A stretch of DNA of 64,000 nucleotides from Pseudomonas frederiksbergensis (GCF_000802155.2 NZ_JQGJ02000001.1:310001-374000), one strand, 5' to 3'; shown: positions 48,912 through 61,310, counted from the stretch's first letter. The notes: generated by a model not told the origin, from the sequence alone. Made by a program: numbers and translations.

Positions 48912-49169
48912 ATGGCTACTTTTTCAACCTTGATCCGCCCCGTCACCGCATGTGTCGCCCAGACGCAAGGCACCCCTCCCGCATACGAATACACGCCAAT
49001 TGCAACGATCCGGCCGAAATATAGGGTCGTTCTCGCCGGCAAGTGTTTTTTCCATATCGAAGAAACCACCACCGGGCGCGTAAGAGGTTTCCGTACCGAC
49101 CACAACGAAGCCTGCTATCTCGCCCGGAAGCTTGAACAGAGCACTTCAATGGCAGGCGCCATGACTTAA
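48912..49169 (+). CDS. small hypothetical protein
   Basis: An 85-residue protein with AAGGAATTCAC before the ATG, a strong ribosome binding site. The middle reads YRVVLAGKCFFHIEETTTGR then VRGFRTDHNEACYLARKLEQ, which suggests a small beta-alpha domain that packs around a helix. No family is recognised. It precedes two other small genes in the same direction. Confidence 0.65.
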   Translation: MATFSTLIRPVTACVAQTQGTPPAYEYTPIATIRPKYRVVLAGKCFFHIEETTTGRVRGFRTDHNEACYLARKLEQSTSMAGAMT

Positions 49170-49265
49170 CTCAGCCGCCGCCGCCCAACTGCTGCCATAC
49201 TGCCTACCCGGAGCGCCCCCATGGAGGCGCTCGCACAATAATATGACTCGAAGGGAAGGCGTGAC

Positions 49266-49496
49266 GTGACGGAACTAGACATCGGCGATTTTTTCATCCG
49301 CGGCGAAGCCAGAGAGGTCGAAGGCGAATTCCAGGCAGTCATCGTCATGCGTGCCAAAGCACCCTCCACCGCAGTCACTTATCACCAGGTTGAGAGGGAT
49401 CGCTGGTTCAAGACACCGGAAATCGCCGCCGAGGCCGCCAGGGCGTCGGCGCTGGCCCTGAAGATCGCGGTGGACGAAGGTGCGCTGAAAGCCTGA
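49266..49496 (+). CDS. small hypothetical protein, GTG start
   Basis: A 76-residue protein with a GTG start preceded by GAAGGGAAGG. The pattern of strands then helix (FQAVIVMRAKAP, TYHQVERDRWFKTPEIAAEA, ARASALALKIAVDEG) resembles the preceding small protein in general shape but not in sequence. No function can be assigned. Codon use is normal for the host, supporting a real gene. Confidence 0.6.
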   Translation: MTELDIGDFFIRGEAREVEGEFQAVIVMRAKAPSTAVTYHQVERDRWFKTPEIAAEAARASALALKIAVDEGALKA

Positions 49497-49586
49497 TATC
49501 GATCGAACTCCTGACGACCGTTTGCCTCAGATAGAGGGAAGCAACCGAGGCGCCATGACGGCGGTAGTCCAGAGGAGTCCTACAAA

Positions 49587-49823
49587 ATGGAACAACCATC
49601 CCACGAACTCAGCACCCTGTTTGACCAACTCGGCCTGCCTTCGGAAGGCGAAGCCATCGATGATTTCATCATGGCGCACCCGCTTGAGCCGAACACCAAG
49701 TTGGTCGATGCGCCTTTCTGGTCAGATCAGCAGAAAGATTTGCTTCGGGAATGGCTGCTTGCCGACGGCGAAGAGGCGGTGCTGGTGGACCAGTTGAACG
49801 TACGTCTGCACGACGATAAATAA
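49587..49823 (+). CDS. DUF2789 family protein
   Basis: A 78-residue protein of the DUF2789 family: LSTLFDQLGLPSEGEAIDDF, then KLVDAPFWSDQQKDLLREWL and VDQLNVRLH. The family consists of small helical cytoplasmic proteins of unknown role found in pseudomonads and relatives. AGGAG lies upstream of the ATG. A REP palindrome follows the stop. Confidence 0.85.
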   Translation: MEQPSHELSTLFDQLGLPSEGEAIDDFIMAHPLEPNTKLVDAPFWSDQQKDLLREWLLADGEEAVLVDQLNVRLHDDK

Positions 49824-49849
49824 ACCCTGAGAACGGCGGGCTTGCTCTT

Positions 49850-49876
49850 GTGGCGAGGGAGCTTGCTCCTCGCCAC
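49850..49876. repeat. REP-like palindrome
   Basis: GTGGCGAG (49850-49857) and CTCGCCAC (49869-49876) flank a GGAGCTTGCTC core, forming a long hairpin between the DUF2789 gene and the 3' end of the chemoreceptor gene. It may also serve as a bidirectional transcription stop. Confidence 0.7.
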
Positions 49877-49911
49877 GAACACTCACTCGTCGCAATAGGT
49901 TGCGTCGAGGC

Positions 49912-51519
49912 TCAGCGCGGCTTCTCAGGCTTGTAGCCCAACCGCAGTCCACCCCAATGCCGTCCCTTGAGCATGATCGGCACCGACAGGTCATGCATCA
50001 GCTCCCCCGTGTCCCGCGTGTAGGTTTGCAGCAACACGGGCTGCTGGTGGCTGCCACAGCGAATCCCGGTGCGGTCGGAGAACTTGCGCTTGGTGCGATT
50101 GTTCAGCGTGTCCACCTGGGGGTCGCCGGTCAACGGCTGGCAGAACGCATTGTTGTGAGTCGGCACGTAGCCCTGCTGGGTGCAGGCAATCGCGAAGACC
50201 AGCCCCTCATGCCGCGCCAGCAAAGGTTCCTGGATCGCCGGCAGCACCTGATCCGTGTAGCGATCGAAACGGGTCTGGAACTTCGCCGGTTGGGTGTTGG
50301 GAATGGGTTGGTAGCTGCGATCGAACAAGTCCTCCAGGCTGATACGCCCCTGATCGATATCCGCCTCGAACTGTGCGGCAATCCGGCTTGCCCCTTCCCG
50401 GGCCAGGTCATAGACCCGTTGGTGATAATCGTCCAGGCCCACCTCGGCCAAGCGCTCGCTGATGGTTTCGGCCTGGCCCTCCATCTGTACGGCGGCCTCG
50501 GCGAGGCGTTGGGTCTGCTGGTCGCTGATCGCCAGGTCACCGCGCATTTGCTCGATCGCATGAAACAGGCTGTCGAGTTGTCCACGGTTGGTGTCGGTGC
50601 CCTGGGCGATGGCGCTGACCTGGGTTTCGACACCGGCCGCAAGCCGGGCGATGTTTTCCAGGTGCTGGCCGGTGTGCTCGACTTGCTGCACACCGCTGTC
50701 CAGGTCTGCGGCCAGTTGGCGGATCTGCTCGACGACCTGCGCGGTGCGCTGCTGGATGTCCGCCACCATCACACCAACCTCGCCGGTCGCCGCGGCGGTG
50801 CGCCCGGCCAGCCCACGTACCTCATCGGCCACCACGGCGAACCCGCGGCCATGTTCCCCGGCCCGGGCAGCCTCGATGGCGGCGTTGAGAGCCAGCAGGT
50901 TGGTCTGGCTGGCGATCGATTGAATGACCAGGCTCACGCGCTGGATTTCATCGCTGCGCACGCTCAGCGCTTCGATCAGTTCACGACTTTCATTGGCACG
51001 CTGGCTGAGCTGGTGCATGCGACTGATGGATTCCACCAACTCGCTGCGTCCGGCGACACTGCTGCGATGGGCCTCGCTGGCCGCGCCCAAGGCCTGTTGG
51101 CTGAGTTGTGAGGTGGCCTGCTCGGTGGCGATCATCGCTTCGGCGTTGCCGACGATCTGCGCTGCAGCCCCCAGTTGTGACTGGACCTTGCCGGCCAATT
51201 GCTTGACCGAATAAGCCACGCCCGCTGCAGACAGTGCGTTATGGCTGGTGGTGTAGGAGAGATCGCGGGTGAGTTCGGCCAAGCTGTCGCTTGCCGCCGG
51301 CGCGGGGCTGCTGGCCAGGCGCGAGCGCAGGCGCGGCAACCAGACGATGAGCATTGCCAGCGGCAGCGCCATGTATAACGACCAACCGCCCAAGGTCATG
51401 CCACACAGCAGCGAAACCAGCGCCACACTTTGCAGCGTCGGCGCTAGCCAGCGCACCGTAACGCGCGCTACAGGCACCGAGGTCGACGCTGTCGCCGCCA
51501 GAGATCCGTCTGTCGCCAT
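49912..51519 (-). CDS. methyl-accepting chemotaxis protein with C-terminal sensor-like region
   Basis: A 535-residue receptor. Two hydrophobic segments lie near residues 30-65 ([20 protein letters not shown]) with almost no periplasmic loop. The signalling hairpin follows, including [20 protein letters not shown] and [16 protein letters not shown]. Unlike standard chemoreceptors, about 190 residues follow the signalling domain (from [20 protein letters not shown], through [19 protein letters not shown] to [20 protein letters not shown]), resembling a Cache-like sensor placed in the cytoplasm. It probably senses an intracellular signal such as energy state. The start at 51519 is favoured; ATG at 51534 is possible. 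Confidence 0.9.
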   Translation of the reverse strand: MATDGSLAATASTSVPVARVTVRWLAPTLQSVALVSLLCGMTLGGWSLYMALPLAMLIVWLPRLRSRLASSPAPAASDSLAELTRDLSYTTSHNALSAAGVAYSVKQLAGKVQSQLGAAAQIVGNAEAMIATEQATSQLSQQALGAASEAHRSSVAGRSELVESISRMHQLSQRANESRELIEALSVRSDEIQRVSLVIQSIASQTNLLALNAAIEAARAGEHGRGFAVVADEVRGLAGRTAAATGEVGVMVADIQQRTAQVVEQIRQLAADLDSGVQQVEHTGQHLENIARLAAGVETQVSAIAQGTDTNRGQLDSLFHAIEQMRGDLAISDQQTQRLAEAAVQMEGQAETISERLAEVGLDDYHQRVYDLAREGASRIAAQFEADIDQGRISLEDLFDRSYQPIPNTQPAKFQTRFDRYTDQVLPAIQEPLLARHEGLVFAIACTQQGYVPTHNNAFCQPLTGDPQVDTLNNRTKRKFSDRTGIRCGSHQQPVLLQTYTRDTGELMHDLSVPIMLKGRHWGGLRLGYKPEKPR

Positions 51520-51637
51520 TTTCGTCACCCACATTTCTCATTGTTATGGCCGCATTAAACGCCACTACCGAGCCATTATCCATGGTCCATTAGTCGTGTT
51601 TTCGGCCACAAATCGAGAAGCGTGATGATCAGAAAGC

Positions 51638-51676
51638 AAAAAGACCGCAGCTTCGGATGAAGGGCTGCGATCTTTT
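51638..51676 (-). terminator. Rho-independent terminator of the dksA2-like gene
   Basis: GACCGCAGC and GCTGCGATC arms with A and T runs on the two sides (AAAAAGACCGCAGC / GCTGCGATCTTTT) directly follow the gene. The structure could work in both directions, also ending transcription from the right. Confidence 0.85.
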
Positions 51677-51688
51677 CGGAAACAGGAA

Positions 51689-52093
51689 TCAGGCCTGGCG
51701 CTGGTGCTTGTCGATCTGCTCGTGACGTTCTTGAGCTTCGATGCAGTACTTGGTGGTCGGGCTGATCAGCAGGCGCTTGAGGCCGATTGGCTCGCCGCTG
51801 TCGTCGCACCAGCCGAAGCTCTCGTCGTTGATGCGGTCCAGGGCCTGCTCCAGTTGCGGCAGCATGCGCTGGTCGCGATCGATGGCGTTGACCAGCCAGG
51901 TACGCTCTTCTTCTACGGAAGCAGCGTCCGCCGGGTCGGCCGGGCTGTCCAGGCTTTCAATGGCGATTCGGTTCTGTTCGATGCGCTCGTGGGTTTCGAC
52001 TTTCATGTTCTGCAACAGCTTGGTGAAGTAAGCCAGTTGCTCGGCATTCATGTAGTCATCCGCCGGCATGGCCAGCAACTTTTCCTTTGTCAT
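51689..52093 (-). CDS. dksA2: DksA2-like RNA polymerase-binding regulator with incomplete zinc site
   Basis: A 134-residue DksA-superfamily protein: coiled-coil arms around residues 15-90 whose tip contains DSPADPADAAS (the DxxDxA motif of DksA), and a globular C-terminal domain. The four-cysteine zinc finger is reduced. The first CxxC is CDDS and the second is CIEA, leaving two cysteines. Length and pattern match P. aeruginosa DksA2, which works without zinc and replaces DksA under zinc starvation. It binds the secondary channel of RNA polymerase to tune ppGpp-dependent transcription. No zinc-uptake genes are adjacent. Confidence 0.85.
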   Translation of the reverse strand: MTKEKLLAMPADDYMNAEQLAYFTKLLQNMKVETHERIEQNRIAIESLDSPADPADAASVEEERTWLVNAIDRDQRMLPQLEQALDRINDESFGWCDDSGEPIGLKRLLISPTTKYCIEAQERHEQIDKHQRQA

Positions 52094-52417
52094 TGATTTC
52101 TCTATAAAAAAACGTGCATTAAGGCGAATTATGGAGCGTCCCGCATCAAGCAGCCACGCTCATCGGAAAGGCGCCGTCTATTCCAAGCGCCACCCGGCAC
52201 TCAATTTACGAGGGGCGGCAGTCTAAGGCCGAGTCGGGGCGTCAGCAACCGAAAACATGGGAAAATGCCCGACAGCCGCTTCAAATGCTGTCAGACCGGC
52301 TTCTGCTGGCCGTCGGAGTGCGTTTATAACAAGAAATTCGCTGCAATGGCTGTATTAAGAAGACAAATGGCAACGCCACGCGTGTCAGGCGTGGCGATTT
52401 GTCGCATCAAATGGTCG
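52094..52417. other. intergenic region between dksA2-like and the sugar ABC operon
   Basis: Apart from the hairpin at 52374-52396 it holds the promoter region of the dksA2-like gene (transcribed leftward from here). No reading frame with family resemblance or good ribosome binding site is visible on either strand. Confidence 0.5.
52374..52396 (-). terminator. hairpin terminator of the sugar ABC transporter operon
   Basis: CGCCACGC and GCGTGGCG form an 8-bp stem with a 7-nt loop, 22 bp after the permease stop codon, with outer ACAAAT / ATTTGT arms also complementary. The downstream U-tract is weak (TTGCCATTTGTCTTCTT), so efficiency is uncertain. Confidence 0.7.
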
Positions 52418-53440
52418 TTAACGTTTGAGCTTGCGTTTATTGCGGTACTGATCGATCACCACGGCAACGACAATGATCAACCCCTTGATGATGTCCTGGA
52501 TATAGGCGTCGACACCGACAAAGGTGAACCCGCTGGCCATGACGCCGAGGATCAATGCACCGATCACCGTCCCGGTGATGCGCCCCACTCCGCCAGCCAG
52601 GCTGGTGCCGCCGATCACCGCCGCGGCAATCGCGTCCAGTTCATAAGACATGCCCATGCCCGCCTGCCCGGTCGCCGCCCGCGCCGAGGCCACCACACCG
52701 GCCAACCCCGCGAGCAGCCCGGCGATGCTGTAGACAATCACCAAGTGGCGCTTGACGTTGATGCCCGACGTCCGTGCGGCCTGCATGTTGCCGCCGATGG
52801 CGTAGGTGTATTTACCGTACTTGGTGTAGCGCAAGGCGACGTGGAAGATCACGGCCACTACCAGGAAGATGATCACCGGCATCGCGCCATGACCGATGGC
52901 GGTGTACGAATCCGACAACATGCTCACCGGCTGCCCTTCGGTGTAGTAGCGCGCCAGGCCACGGGCCGAGACCATCATGCCAAGGGTGGCAATAAACGGT
53001 GGGATACCGGTAATGGCAATGATGCTGCCGTTGATCGCCCCCGCCAGCAGCCCCACGCCGAGCCCGGCCACCACCGGAATCCACACCGGCAGGTCGGTCA
53101 GTGAAGGAAACACCGCCCGGGCGAAATCCGAAGTCTGCGCCAGGCTCGCGGCGATCATCGCCGACAACGCCAGCACCGACCCCGACGACAAGTCGATGCC
53201 GGTGGTGATGATCACCTGGGTCACGCCGATGGCCAGCAGGCCGATGATCGACACTTGCAAGATCATCAGCACCAGGCGCTGGGAGTTCATCAGGAAGCTC
53301 TGGTCGCGCATGATCCAGCCGAACAGCTCGAACACCAGGCCGATGCCGATCAGCACCAGGAAAATGCTCAGTTCCGTCGGCAACCGTCGACGCGTCCTGG
53401 CCGGGGCGGCCGCGGGTTTGTTTTCCAATATCGCGTTCAT
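52418..53440 (-). CDS. iatP: inositol/sugar ABC transporter permease
   Basis: A 340-residue inner-membrane permease of the RbsC family with 8-10 helices. Conserved elements are ITTGIDLSSGSVLALSAMIA, GLLAGAINGSIIAITGIPPF then IATLGMMVSARGLA, and AAAVIGGTSLAGGVGRITGT near the C-terminus, which contacts the ATPase. The internal ATG at 53440 (MNAILENK) has AAGG at better spacing than the one six bases upstream. It is the last gene of a binding protein-ATPase-permease operon next to iol genes, so myo-inositol is the likely cargo. Confidence 0.88.
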   Translation of the reverse strand: MNAILENKPAAAPARTRRRLPTELSIFLVLIGIGLVFELFGWIMRDQSFLMNSQRLVLMILQVSIIGLLAIGVTQVIITTGIDLSSGSVLALSAMIAASLAQTSDFARAVFPSLTDLPVWIPVVAGLGVGLLAGAINGSIIAITGIPPFIATLGMMVSARGLARYYTEGQPVSMLSDSYTAIGHGAMPVIIFLVVAVIFHVALRYTKYGKYTYAIGGNMQAARTSGINVKRHLVIVYSIAGLLAGLAGVVASARAATGQAGMGMSYELDAIAAAVIGGTSLAGGVGRITGTVIGALILGVMASGFTFVGVDAYIQDIIKGLIIVVAVVIDQYRNKRKLKR

Positions 53441-53474
53441 AGCCATTTACCTTTTTTATCCGGACTGACGGCCA

Positions 53475-55028
53475 TCAGGACAGGCCCGACGCCAGTTGCA
53501 TGACTCGTTCCTGGGTGGCTTCGCTGCGGTCGAGGGTGCCCATCAGGTCGCCTTCGTGCATCACCATCACGCGGTCGCTCATGCCCAGCACCTCGGGCAG
53601 TTCCGAGGAAATCATGATGACCGCCATGCCTTCGCTGGCGAGGTAGGCAATGAGTCGGTAGATCTCGGCCTTGGCGCCGACATCGATGCCGCGGGTCGGC
53701 TCGTCGAGGATCAGGATGCGTGGGTTGGTCATCAGCCAGCGGGCGAGCAGCGCCTTCTGCTGGTTACCGCCAGACAACGTATCGATGCATTGCTCAAGGG
53801 ATGGCGTCTTGACCCGCAGCTTCTTGCACATGTCCTCGCACAAGGCACACAGGGCTTTTTGCTGGATGAAACCGTTGCCGACGTAATGGGGCAACACGGC
53901 CATTTCCATGTTTTCCAACACCGACAGGCACGGGAACAAGCCGCTGAGCTTGCGATCCTCGGTCAACAACGCGAAGCCCTTTTCGATGGCCATGTGCGGA
54001 TCGCTGATGTGCACCGGCTGGCCGTCCAGCAGGATCTCGCCACCCGTGGCCGGGGTTACGCCGAAAATCGCCTCGGCCACGTTGGTCCGGCCCGAGCCCA
54101 TCAACCCGGCGATGCCGAGGATCTCGCCGGCATGCAGGTCGAACGACACCCCTTTGAAAATGCCCTCCAGGCTCAGGTCGCGAACCGACAGGACCCGATC
54201 ACCGATAGGCTTGTCCCGCTCGGGAAACAACTGGCTCAACTCACGTCCGACCATCATCGAAATCAGACTGTCGCCATCCATGCTGTCGGCGCGTTGCAGG
54301 CCGATATATGCGCCGTCGCGAAATACCGCCACTTCGTCGGCAATGGCGAACACTTCGTTCATTTTATGCGTGATGTAGATGATGCCCTTACCCTGGGCCT
54401 TGAGGTCGGCGATGATCGAGAACAAATGGGCGACTTCGGTCTCGGTGATGGCCGACGTCGGCTCATCCATGATCAGGATGTCTGAGTCATACGAGACGGC
54501 CTTGGCGATCTCCACCATCTGCCGCTCGGCAATGCTCAGGTTGCCCACCTGCTCCTCCGGGTCGAGCTTGATTCGCAAGCGCTCCAGCAACCGGGCGGTG
54601 CAGCGATGCATTTCACCGTGGTCGATCATGTGCAGGCCGTTGAGCTGTTCGCGACCGATCCAGATGTTCTCGGCGATGCTCATGTGCGGCATCAGGTTCA
54701 GTTCCTGGTGGATCATCGCGATCCCGGCCTGCAAGGCCGCCAGGGGCGTGTCGAAGGTCACCGGCTTGCCGCGCAGGCGCAGTTCGCCAGCGTCGGGCTG
54801 GTAAATGCCGGCGATGATCTTCATCAGCGTGGACTTGCCTGCGCCGTTTTCACCCATCAGGGCCAGCACCGAGCCGGGGCGTACCCGCAATTGCACGTCG
54901 GACAACGCCACTACGCCGGGAAAGCCCTTGCTGACATTGACGACTTCCAACAGGTACGGTTCGTCAGGTAATGCGTCCGGCCGGAAAGTCGGTGCCGGAG
55001 CGCTCGAAGCAGTCGCTGATGCGAACAT
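53475..55028 (-). CDS. iatA: inositol/sugar ABC transporter ATP-binding protein
   Basis: A 517-residue double-domain ATPase of the RbsA/MglA type. The first domain has Walker [11 protein letters not shown], signature LSIAERQ and Walker [10 protein letters not shown]. The second has the degenerate Walker [10 protein letters not shown], signature [15 protein letters not shown] and [16 protein letters not shown]. Only the first site looks fully catalytic, as in the family. The ATG at 55028 is preceded by AGGGAG. It powers uptake together with the adjacent binding protein and permease. Confidence 0.9.
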   Translation of the reverse strand: MFASATASSAPAPTFRPDALPDEPYLLEVVNVSKGFPGVVALSDVQLRVRPGSVLALMGENGAGKSTLMKIIAGIYQPDAGELRLRGKPVTFDTPLAALQAGIAMIHQELNLMPHMSIAENIWIGREQLNGLHMIDHGEMHRCTARLLERLRIKLDPEEQVGNLSIAERQMVEIAKAVSYDSDILIMDEPTSAITETEVAHLFSIIADLKAQGKGIIYITHKMNEVFAIADEVAVFRDGAYIGLQRADSMDGDSLISMMVGRELSQLFPERDKPIGDRVLSVRDLSLEGIFKGVSFDLHAGEILGIAGLMGSGRTNVAEAIFGVTPATGGEILLDGQPVHISDPHMAIEKGFALLTEDRKLSGLFPCLSVLENMEMAVLPHYVGNGFIQQKALCALCEDMCKKLRVKTPSLEQCIDTLSGGNQQKALLARWLMTNPRILILDEPTRGIDVGAKAEIYRLIAYLASEGMAVIMISSELPEVLGMSDRVMVMHEGDLMGTLDRSEATQERVMQLASGLS

Positions 55029-55101
55029 GGTCAGGTACTCCCTGGGCAAGGTCGGCGCGGCGACCTTGCCTGTTTATTGTTGTGATGAAACAGGTAAAGC
55101 G

Positions 55102-56028
55102 TCACTTGAACTGATCGACGTTCTCCGGCGTGATCAAACGATAGGGCACCCAGACGGTTTGCTCGACCGGCTGCTTCTTGACCATCTTCACTGCCGTATC
55201 GATCGAGCCATCGGCCTGGCCCTTGGCGTCCTGGAACACCGAGACCGCCATCTCGCCTTTCTTGATCGCGTTCAAGCCGTCCGGCGTGCCGTCGACCCCG
55301 GCGATCAATACGCTGCCCTTTTCCTTGCCAGCGCCCTTGAGCGCCATGGCTGCGCCGATGGCCATTTCGTCGTTGTTGGACACCACCGCATTGAAGTCAC
55401 GGCCCTGGGTCAGCCAGTCGTTGACCAGGGTCATGCCCTTGTCCCGGGACCAGGTGCCGGTCTGTTCCTGCTCGATCTTGATGTCCGGGTATTTGGCGAG
55501 TACCTCCTTGACGCCCTTGGTGCGGTTGGTGGTGGAGTTGTTCGCCAGATCCCCCAGCAGGATCACGATGTCGCCCTTGCCGCCCATCTTGTCGGCCAGG
55601 AATTGCATCTGCATGCGCCCGGCTTCCAGGTCGTCCGAGGCGACGGTGACCACCCCTTGCGGCAACTTCGGATCATCCGGACGGCGGTTGACGTACACCA
55701 GCGGGATGCCGGCGGCCACGGCGGCCTTGGTGATGCGCTGGGTCGCGGCGGTGTCCACCGGGTTGACGATGAGCGCGTCGACCTTCTGGCTGATGAAGCT
55801 TTCCACCTGGCTCAGTTGCTTGACCACATCGCTGCGCGCATCTTCGAACTGCAGCGTGACGCCGTCCGGCAGGGACTTGGCTTTCTTGTCCATGGATTCG
55901 CGCAGGTAGGTCAGCCAGGTGTCATCGAACTGAGACATGCTGACGCCAATCTTCAGATCCGCCAGGGCAGCGCCGCTGGCAAACATCAATGACAGGGCCA
56001 GCGAGGCAATACGGGTCTTGGTGTTCAT
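55102..56028 (-). CDS. ibpA: periplasmic inositol/sugar-binding protein of the ABC transporter
   Basis: A 308-residue periplasmic binding protein with a Sec signal ending ASGAALA (about residue 23). It is of the ribose-binding-protein fold: LKIGVSMSQFDDTWLTYLRE, VDALIVNPVDTAATQRITKA, AVVSNNDEMAIGAAMALKGA and VLIAGVDGTPDGLNAIKKGE. It resembles the Caulobacter myo-inositol-binding protein IbpA. The perfect GGAA-N6-TTCC palindrome upstream and adjacency to iol genes support inositol as ligand, though not proven. First gene of its operon, 313 bp downstream of the operator. Confidence 0.87.
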   Translation of the reverse strand: MNTKTRIASLALSLMFASGAALADLKIGVSMSQFDDTWLTYLRESMDKKAKSLPDGVTLQFEDARSDVVKQLSQVESFISQKVDALIVNPVDTAATQRITKAAVAAGIPLVYVNRRPDDPKLPQGVVTVASDDLEAGRMQMQFLADKMGGKGDIVILLGDLANNSTTNRTKGVKEVLAKYPDIKIEQEQTGTWSRDKGMTLVNDWLTQGRDFNAVVSNNDEMAIGAAMALKGAGKEKGSVLIAGVDGTPDGLNAIKKGEMAVSVFQDAKGQADGSIDTAVKMVKKQPVEQTVWVPYRLITPENVDQFK

Positions 56029-56376
56029 GAACGTTCTTTCTCCACTTTTTTGTTGGTTTTATGGATAAGGCGTGACGGACTTCAGGAACGCGGCAAACGC
56101 ACGATCGGCGCGCCGGGCATGCAGCACACCACGGCGCCCTTGCGCTGGATGCACAGGGACTCGAACAAGGGAAGGATTGCGGACAGGCGCAAGGAAGATG
56201 GCAGGTGAAACGCAGAGCGGTTGAAGGTTTTCATCGACGGTACCTGGCTGTGTTTCTTGTTTTTGTTTCGTCCTTCGTCCATTCAGGGCGAGCCTGGATA
56301 AACGCGGACAGGGTTGTCGGTAACCTGGAATCGACTTTATTGGAAAATATTTTCCATATCAACTCATTTTAGAATT
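56029..56376 (-). other. leader and promoter region of the inositol transporter operon
   Basis: This 348-bp gap contains the operator palindrome near its right end and a strongly AT-rich segment (56330-56395) suited to a promoter. A possible 50-codon frame starting MKTFNRSAFHLPSSLRLSAI at about 56234 lies in the leader on the minus strand. It lacks a good ribosome binding site and could be a leader peptide or nothing. Confidence 0.45.
56341..56356. promoter_or_regulatory. perfect IolR-type operator palindrome
   Basis: TGGAAAATATTTTCCA is a perfect 16-bp palindrome containing GGAA-N6-TTCC, the motif reported for the inositol repressor IolR (RpiR family) in Sinorhizobium meliloti. It is placed upstream of the inositol transporter operon and just after the stop of the Gfo/Idh gene. 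No rpiR gene is in the window. It may lie beyond the right edge near iolE. Confidence 0.75.
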
Positions 56377-57429
56377 TTATTCGTTTTTTGTTCCATGTCC
56401 TACAGGCTCGGATAAACACACTACCTCGCCCTGCTCCGCGCTCTGCCTGGCAGCGTCCAGGATACGTGTCGTGGCCAAGGCATCGCGGGCCGCCACCGGC
56501 AAAGGGCCGTCGCCCCGCAAGGCTGCCTGGAGACGCTGGTAGAACATGAGCCAACAACCTCGCTCCGAAGCCACGCGCTCACGCTCGGCTCCGTGTTCGA
56601 ACCATCCCCAGCGCCGGTGTTCTTCGGCGCCCCAGCGCTCGCCTTCGGAGGCCGGACTCAGCCCCGCCAATGCCAGGGCCTCCTGCCCATCGAGGCCTTC
56701 GACGGTATAGCAGCCTTCGCTGCCGCTGACCCGAAAGCGTGGGCGCGCAGCGTTTTGCAGGCAATTGCCGCTCAAATGGGAGATCACGCCGTTTGCGTGG
56801 GCCATCGACATGAAAAAACCGTTGTCGAAGGCCTGGCCCGGCTGCCGATAATCCAGCTCGGCATAAACCCGGATCACCGGCCCGAACAATTGCAAGGCCT
56901 GGTCCACCAGATGGCTGCCCAAATCCCGCAGGAAGCCACCGCCACTGCCCTTTCCCACAGAGGTCGGCGAGTAACGTTCAACGCTGGATTCAAAGCGAAT
57001 AACCTGCCCAAGCGCTCCAGATGAGAGCAACTTGCGAACCGTCAGGAAATCCGAATCCCAGCGCCGGTTCTGGTAGACGCTCAACGGCACGTTGCGTCGT
57101 TCGGTGGCCAGCACCATCGCTTCGGCCTGCCCGGCATCGAGGGCGAAAGGCTTGTCGCTGACCACCGCCACGCCGTGCTCGATGGCTTGCATCACCACGG
57201 CCGCACGCGCCTCCAGCGGCGTGGACACCACCACCGCATCGACGCCGGCCGCCACCAGTTGTTCGAGAGAGTCGAAGGCTTGGACGTGCGGATAATCACT
57301 CACCAGTTGCTGGCGCCGCTCGGGGGAGCGCGTGACTACCCCGACGAACGTAGCGCCCGGCAGACTGCTGATCAGCGGCGCGTGGAAAAACCGCCCGCCC
57401 TTGCCATAGCCGACTAGTCCGATTCGCAT
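56377..57429 (-). CDS. Gfo/Idh/MocA family oxidoreductase in the iol operon
   Basis: A 350-residue dehydrogenase. The Rossmann motif is GLVGYGKGGRFFHAP (residues 4-18), where the usual final Gly-x-Gly spacing is altered. EKP is replaced by Asp92-Lys-Pro94, and the catalytic segment is FLRDLGSHLVDQAL. This type resembles YrbE/IolX-like scyllo-inositol dehydrogenases more than IolG. AAGGAG precedes the ATG at 57429. The longer open frame upstream overlaps the iolG 3' end and is not real. Last catabolic gene of the cluster. Confidence 0.87.
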   Translation of the reverse strand: MRIGLVGYGKGGRFFHAPLISSLPGATFVGVVTRSPERRQQLVSDYPHVQAFDSLEQLVAAGVDAVVVSTPLEARAAVVMQAIEHGVAVVSDKPFALDAGQAEAMVLATERRNVPLSVYQNRRWDSDFLTVRKLLSSGALGQVIRFESSVERYSPTSVGKGSGGGFLRDLGSHLVDQALQLFGPVIRVYAELDYRQPGQAFDNGFFMSMAHANGVISHLSGNCLQNAARPRFRVSGSEGCYTVEGLDGQEALALAGLSPASEGERWGAEEHRRWGWFEHGAERERVASERGCWLMFYQRLQAALRGDGPLPVAARDALATTRILDAARQSAEQGEVVCLSEPVGHGTKNE

Positions 57430-57470
57430 GAAGGCTCCTTGAAAAACAATGAATACAGACCATCCCCTTA

Positions 57471-57490
57471 TGGGAGCGAGCCTACTCGCG
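57471..57490. repeat. single REP-like palindrome inside the iol operon
   Basis: TGGGAGCGAGCCTACTCGCG matches the REP core seen at 5350-5438. It sits directly after the iolG stop, in the 61-bp gap before the second dehydrogenase gene, and may modulate transcript stability there. Confidence 0.7.
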
Positions 57491-60458
<2,968 letters not shown>

Positions 60459-60462
<4 letters not shown>

Positions 60463-61310
60463 GCTTGCACCTTCTTCAAACGCAACTCGGTCGAGTGGGA
60501 GCTTTGCAGGTGGCTCATGCTCGCCCCCAGCGCCTGGCGGATGTCGGCCAGCTCGTGGACGCTCTCGGCAAAGGGCTCAAAGGACAGGTAACCGTCATAA
60601 CCTCCGCTCACCAGCGCTTCAATCTGCGCGGCATTGCCGAGAATATCCCCCTCACCCACCAGCACCCGGTGGCCGTCCCGAATCGTCGCCAGCGGCGCCT
60701 GGGCATCCTCGACGCCGGAGATGTGCACCAGCCCAGTCAGTTCAGGGAACAATTCTTGCTCCCCCGCCAAATGATGATGAAAGGTGTCATGCACCAGGCG
60801 GAACACATCCAGCCCGCCGATGGCCTTGATCGCCTCCACCGCCGTGCGCTTTCGCCGCAGCGAGCATTCTTCGAACCCCAAAGGTTCGATGAAACCGTAG
60901 ATACCGAAGGCGCGCAGGATCGGTGCCAGTTCACTGAGGGCCGTGCGCAGCCCCGCTGCCCGTTCGGCCTCGCTGCGCGGGTCGGCGCGGTCGTTGAGCG
61001 GGCACATCACCAGCCCCTCGGCGCCGCACTCGCGAGCGTAGTCGGCCAAGCGCACGGCCTGGGCGCGACGCTCTTCGTTCCACACATCGAACGGGTACAG
61101 GGCGTTGATCGACAGCACCTTGATGTCGCGCGCCTCGCACAACTCACGCACGCGCGCCGGCGGCATGCCATCTTCGATCTCGACCCCCTTGAGGTCGTTG
61201 CGAATCTCGATGGCATCGGTTTTCAACGCCAGCGCCAGGTCGATGAAAGCAGGCAGTGACAGGCGCGGGGCAACCATTCGGTTCAAGGCAAAACGCAGGG
61301 GCTTGTTCAT
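60459..61310 (-). CDS. iolI: inosose isomerase-like TIM-barrel protein
   Basis: A 283-residue protein of the sugar-phosphate isomerase/epimerase (AP-endonuclease 2) TIM-barrel family: [52 protein letters not shown] and [12 protein letters not shown] provide the Glu, His and Asp metal ligands. By its place between mmsA and iolD it matches IolI, which interconverts inosose isomers. The ATG at 61310 follows GGAGGGAG. Confidence 0.88.

Noticed and set aside
56082..56282. A 66-codon frame in the leader of the inositol transporter operon
   Set aside because: No good ribosome binding site and no resemblance; mentioned only as a possible leader peptide.
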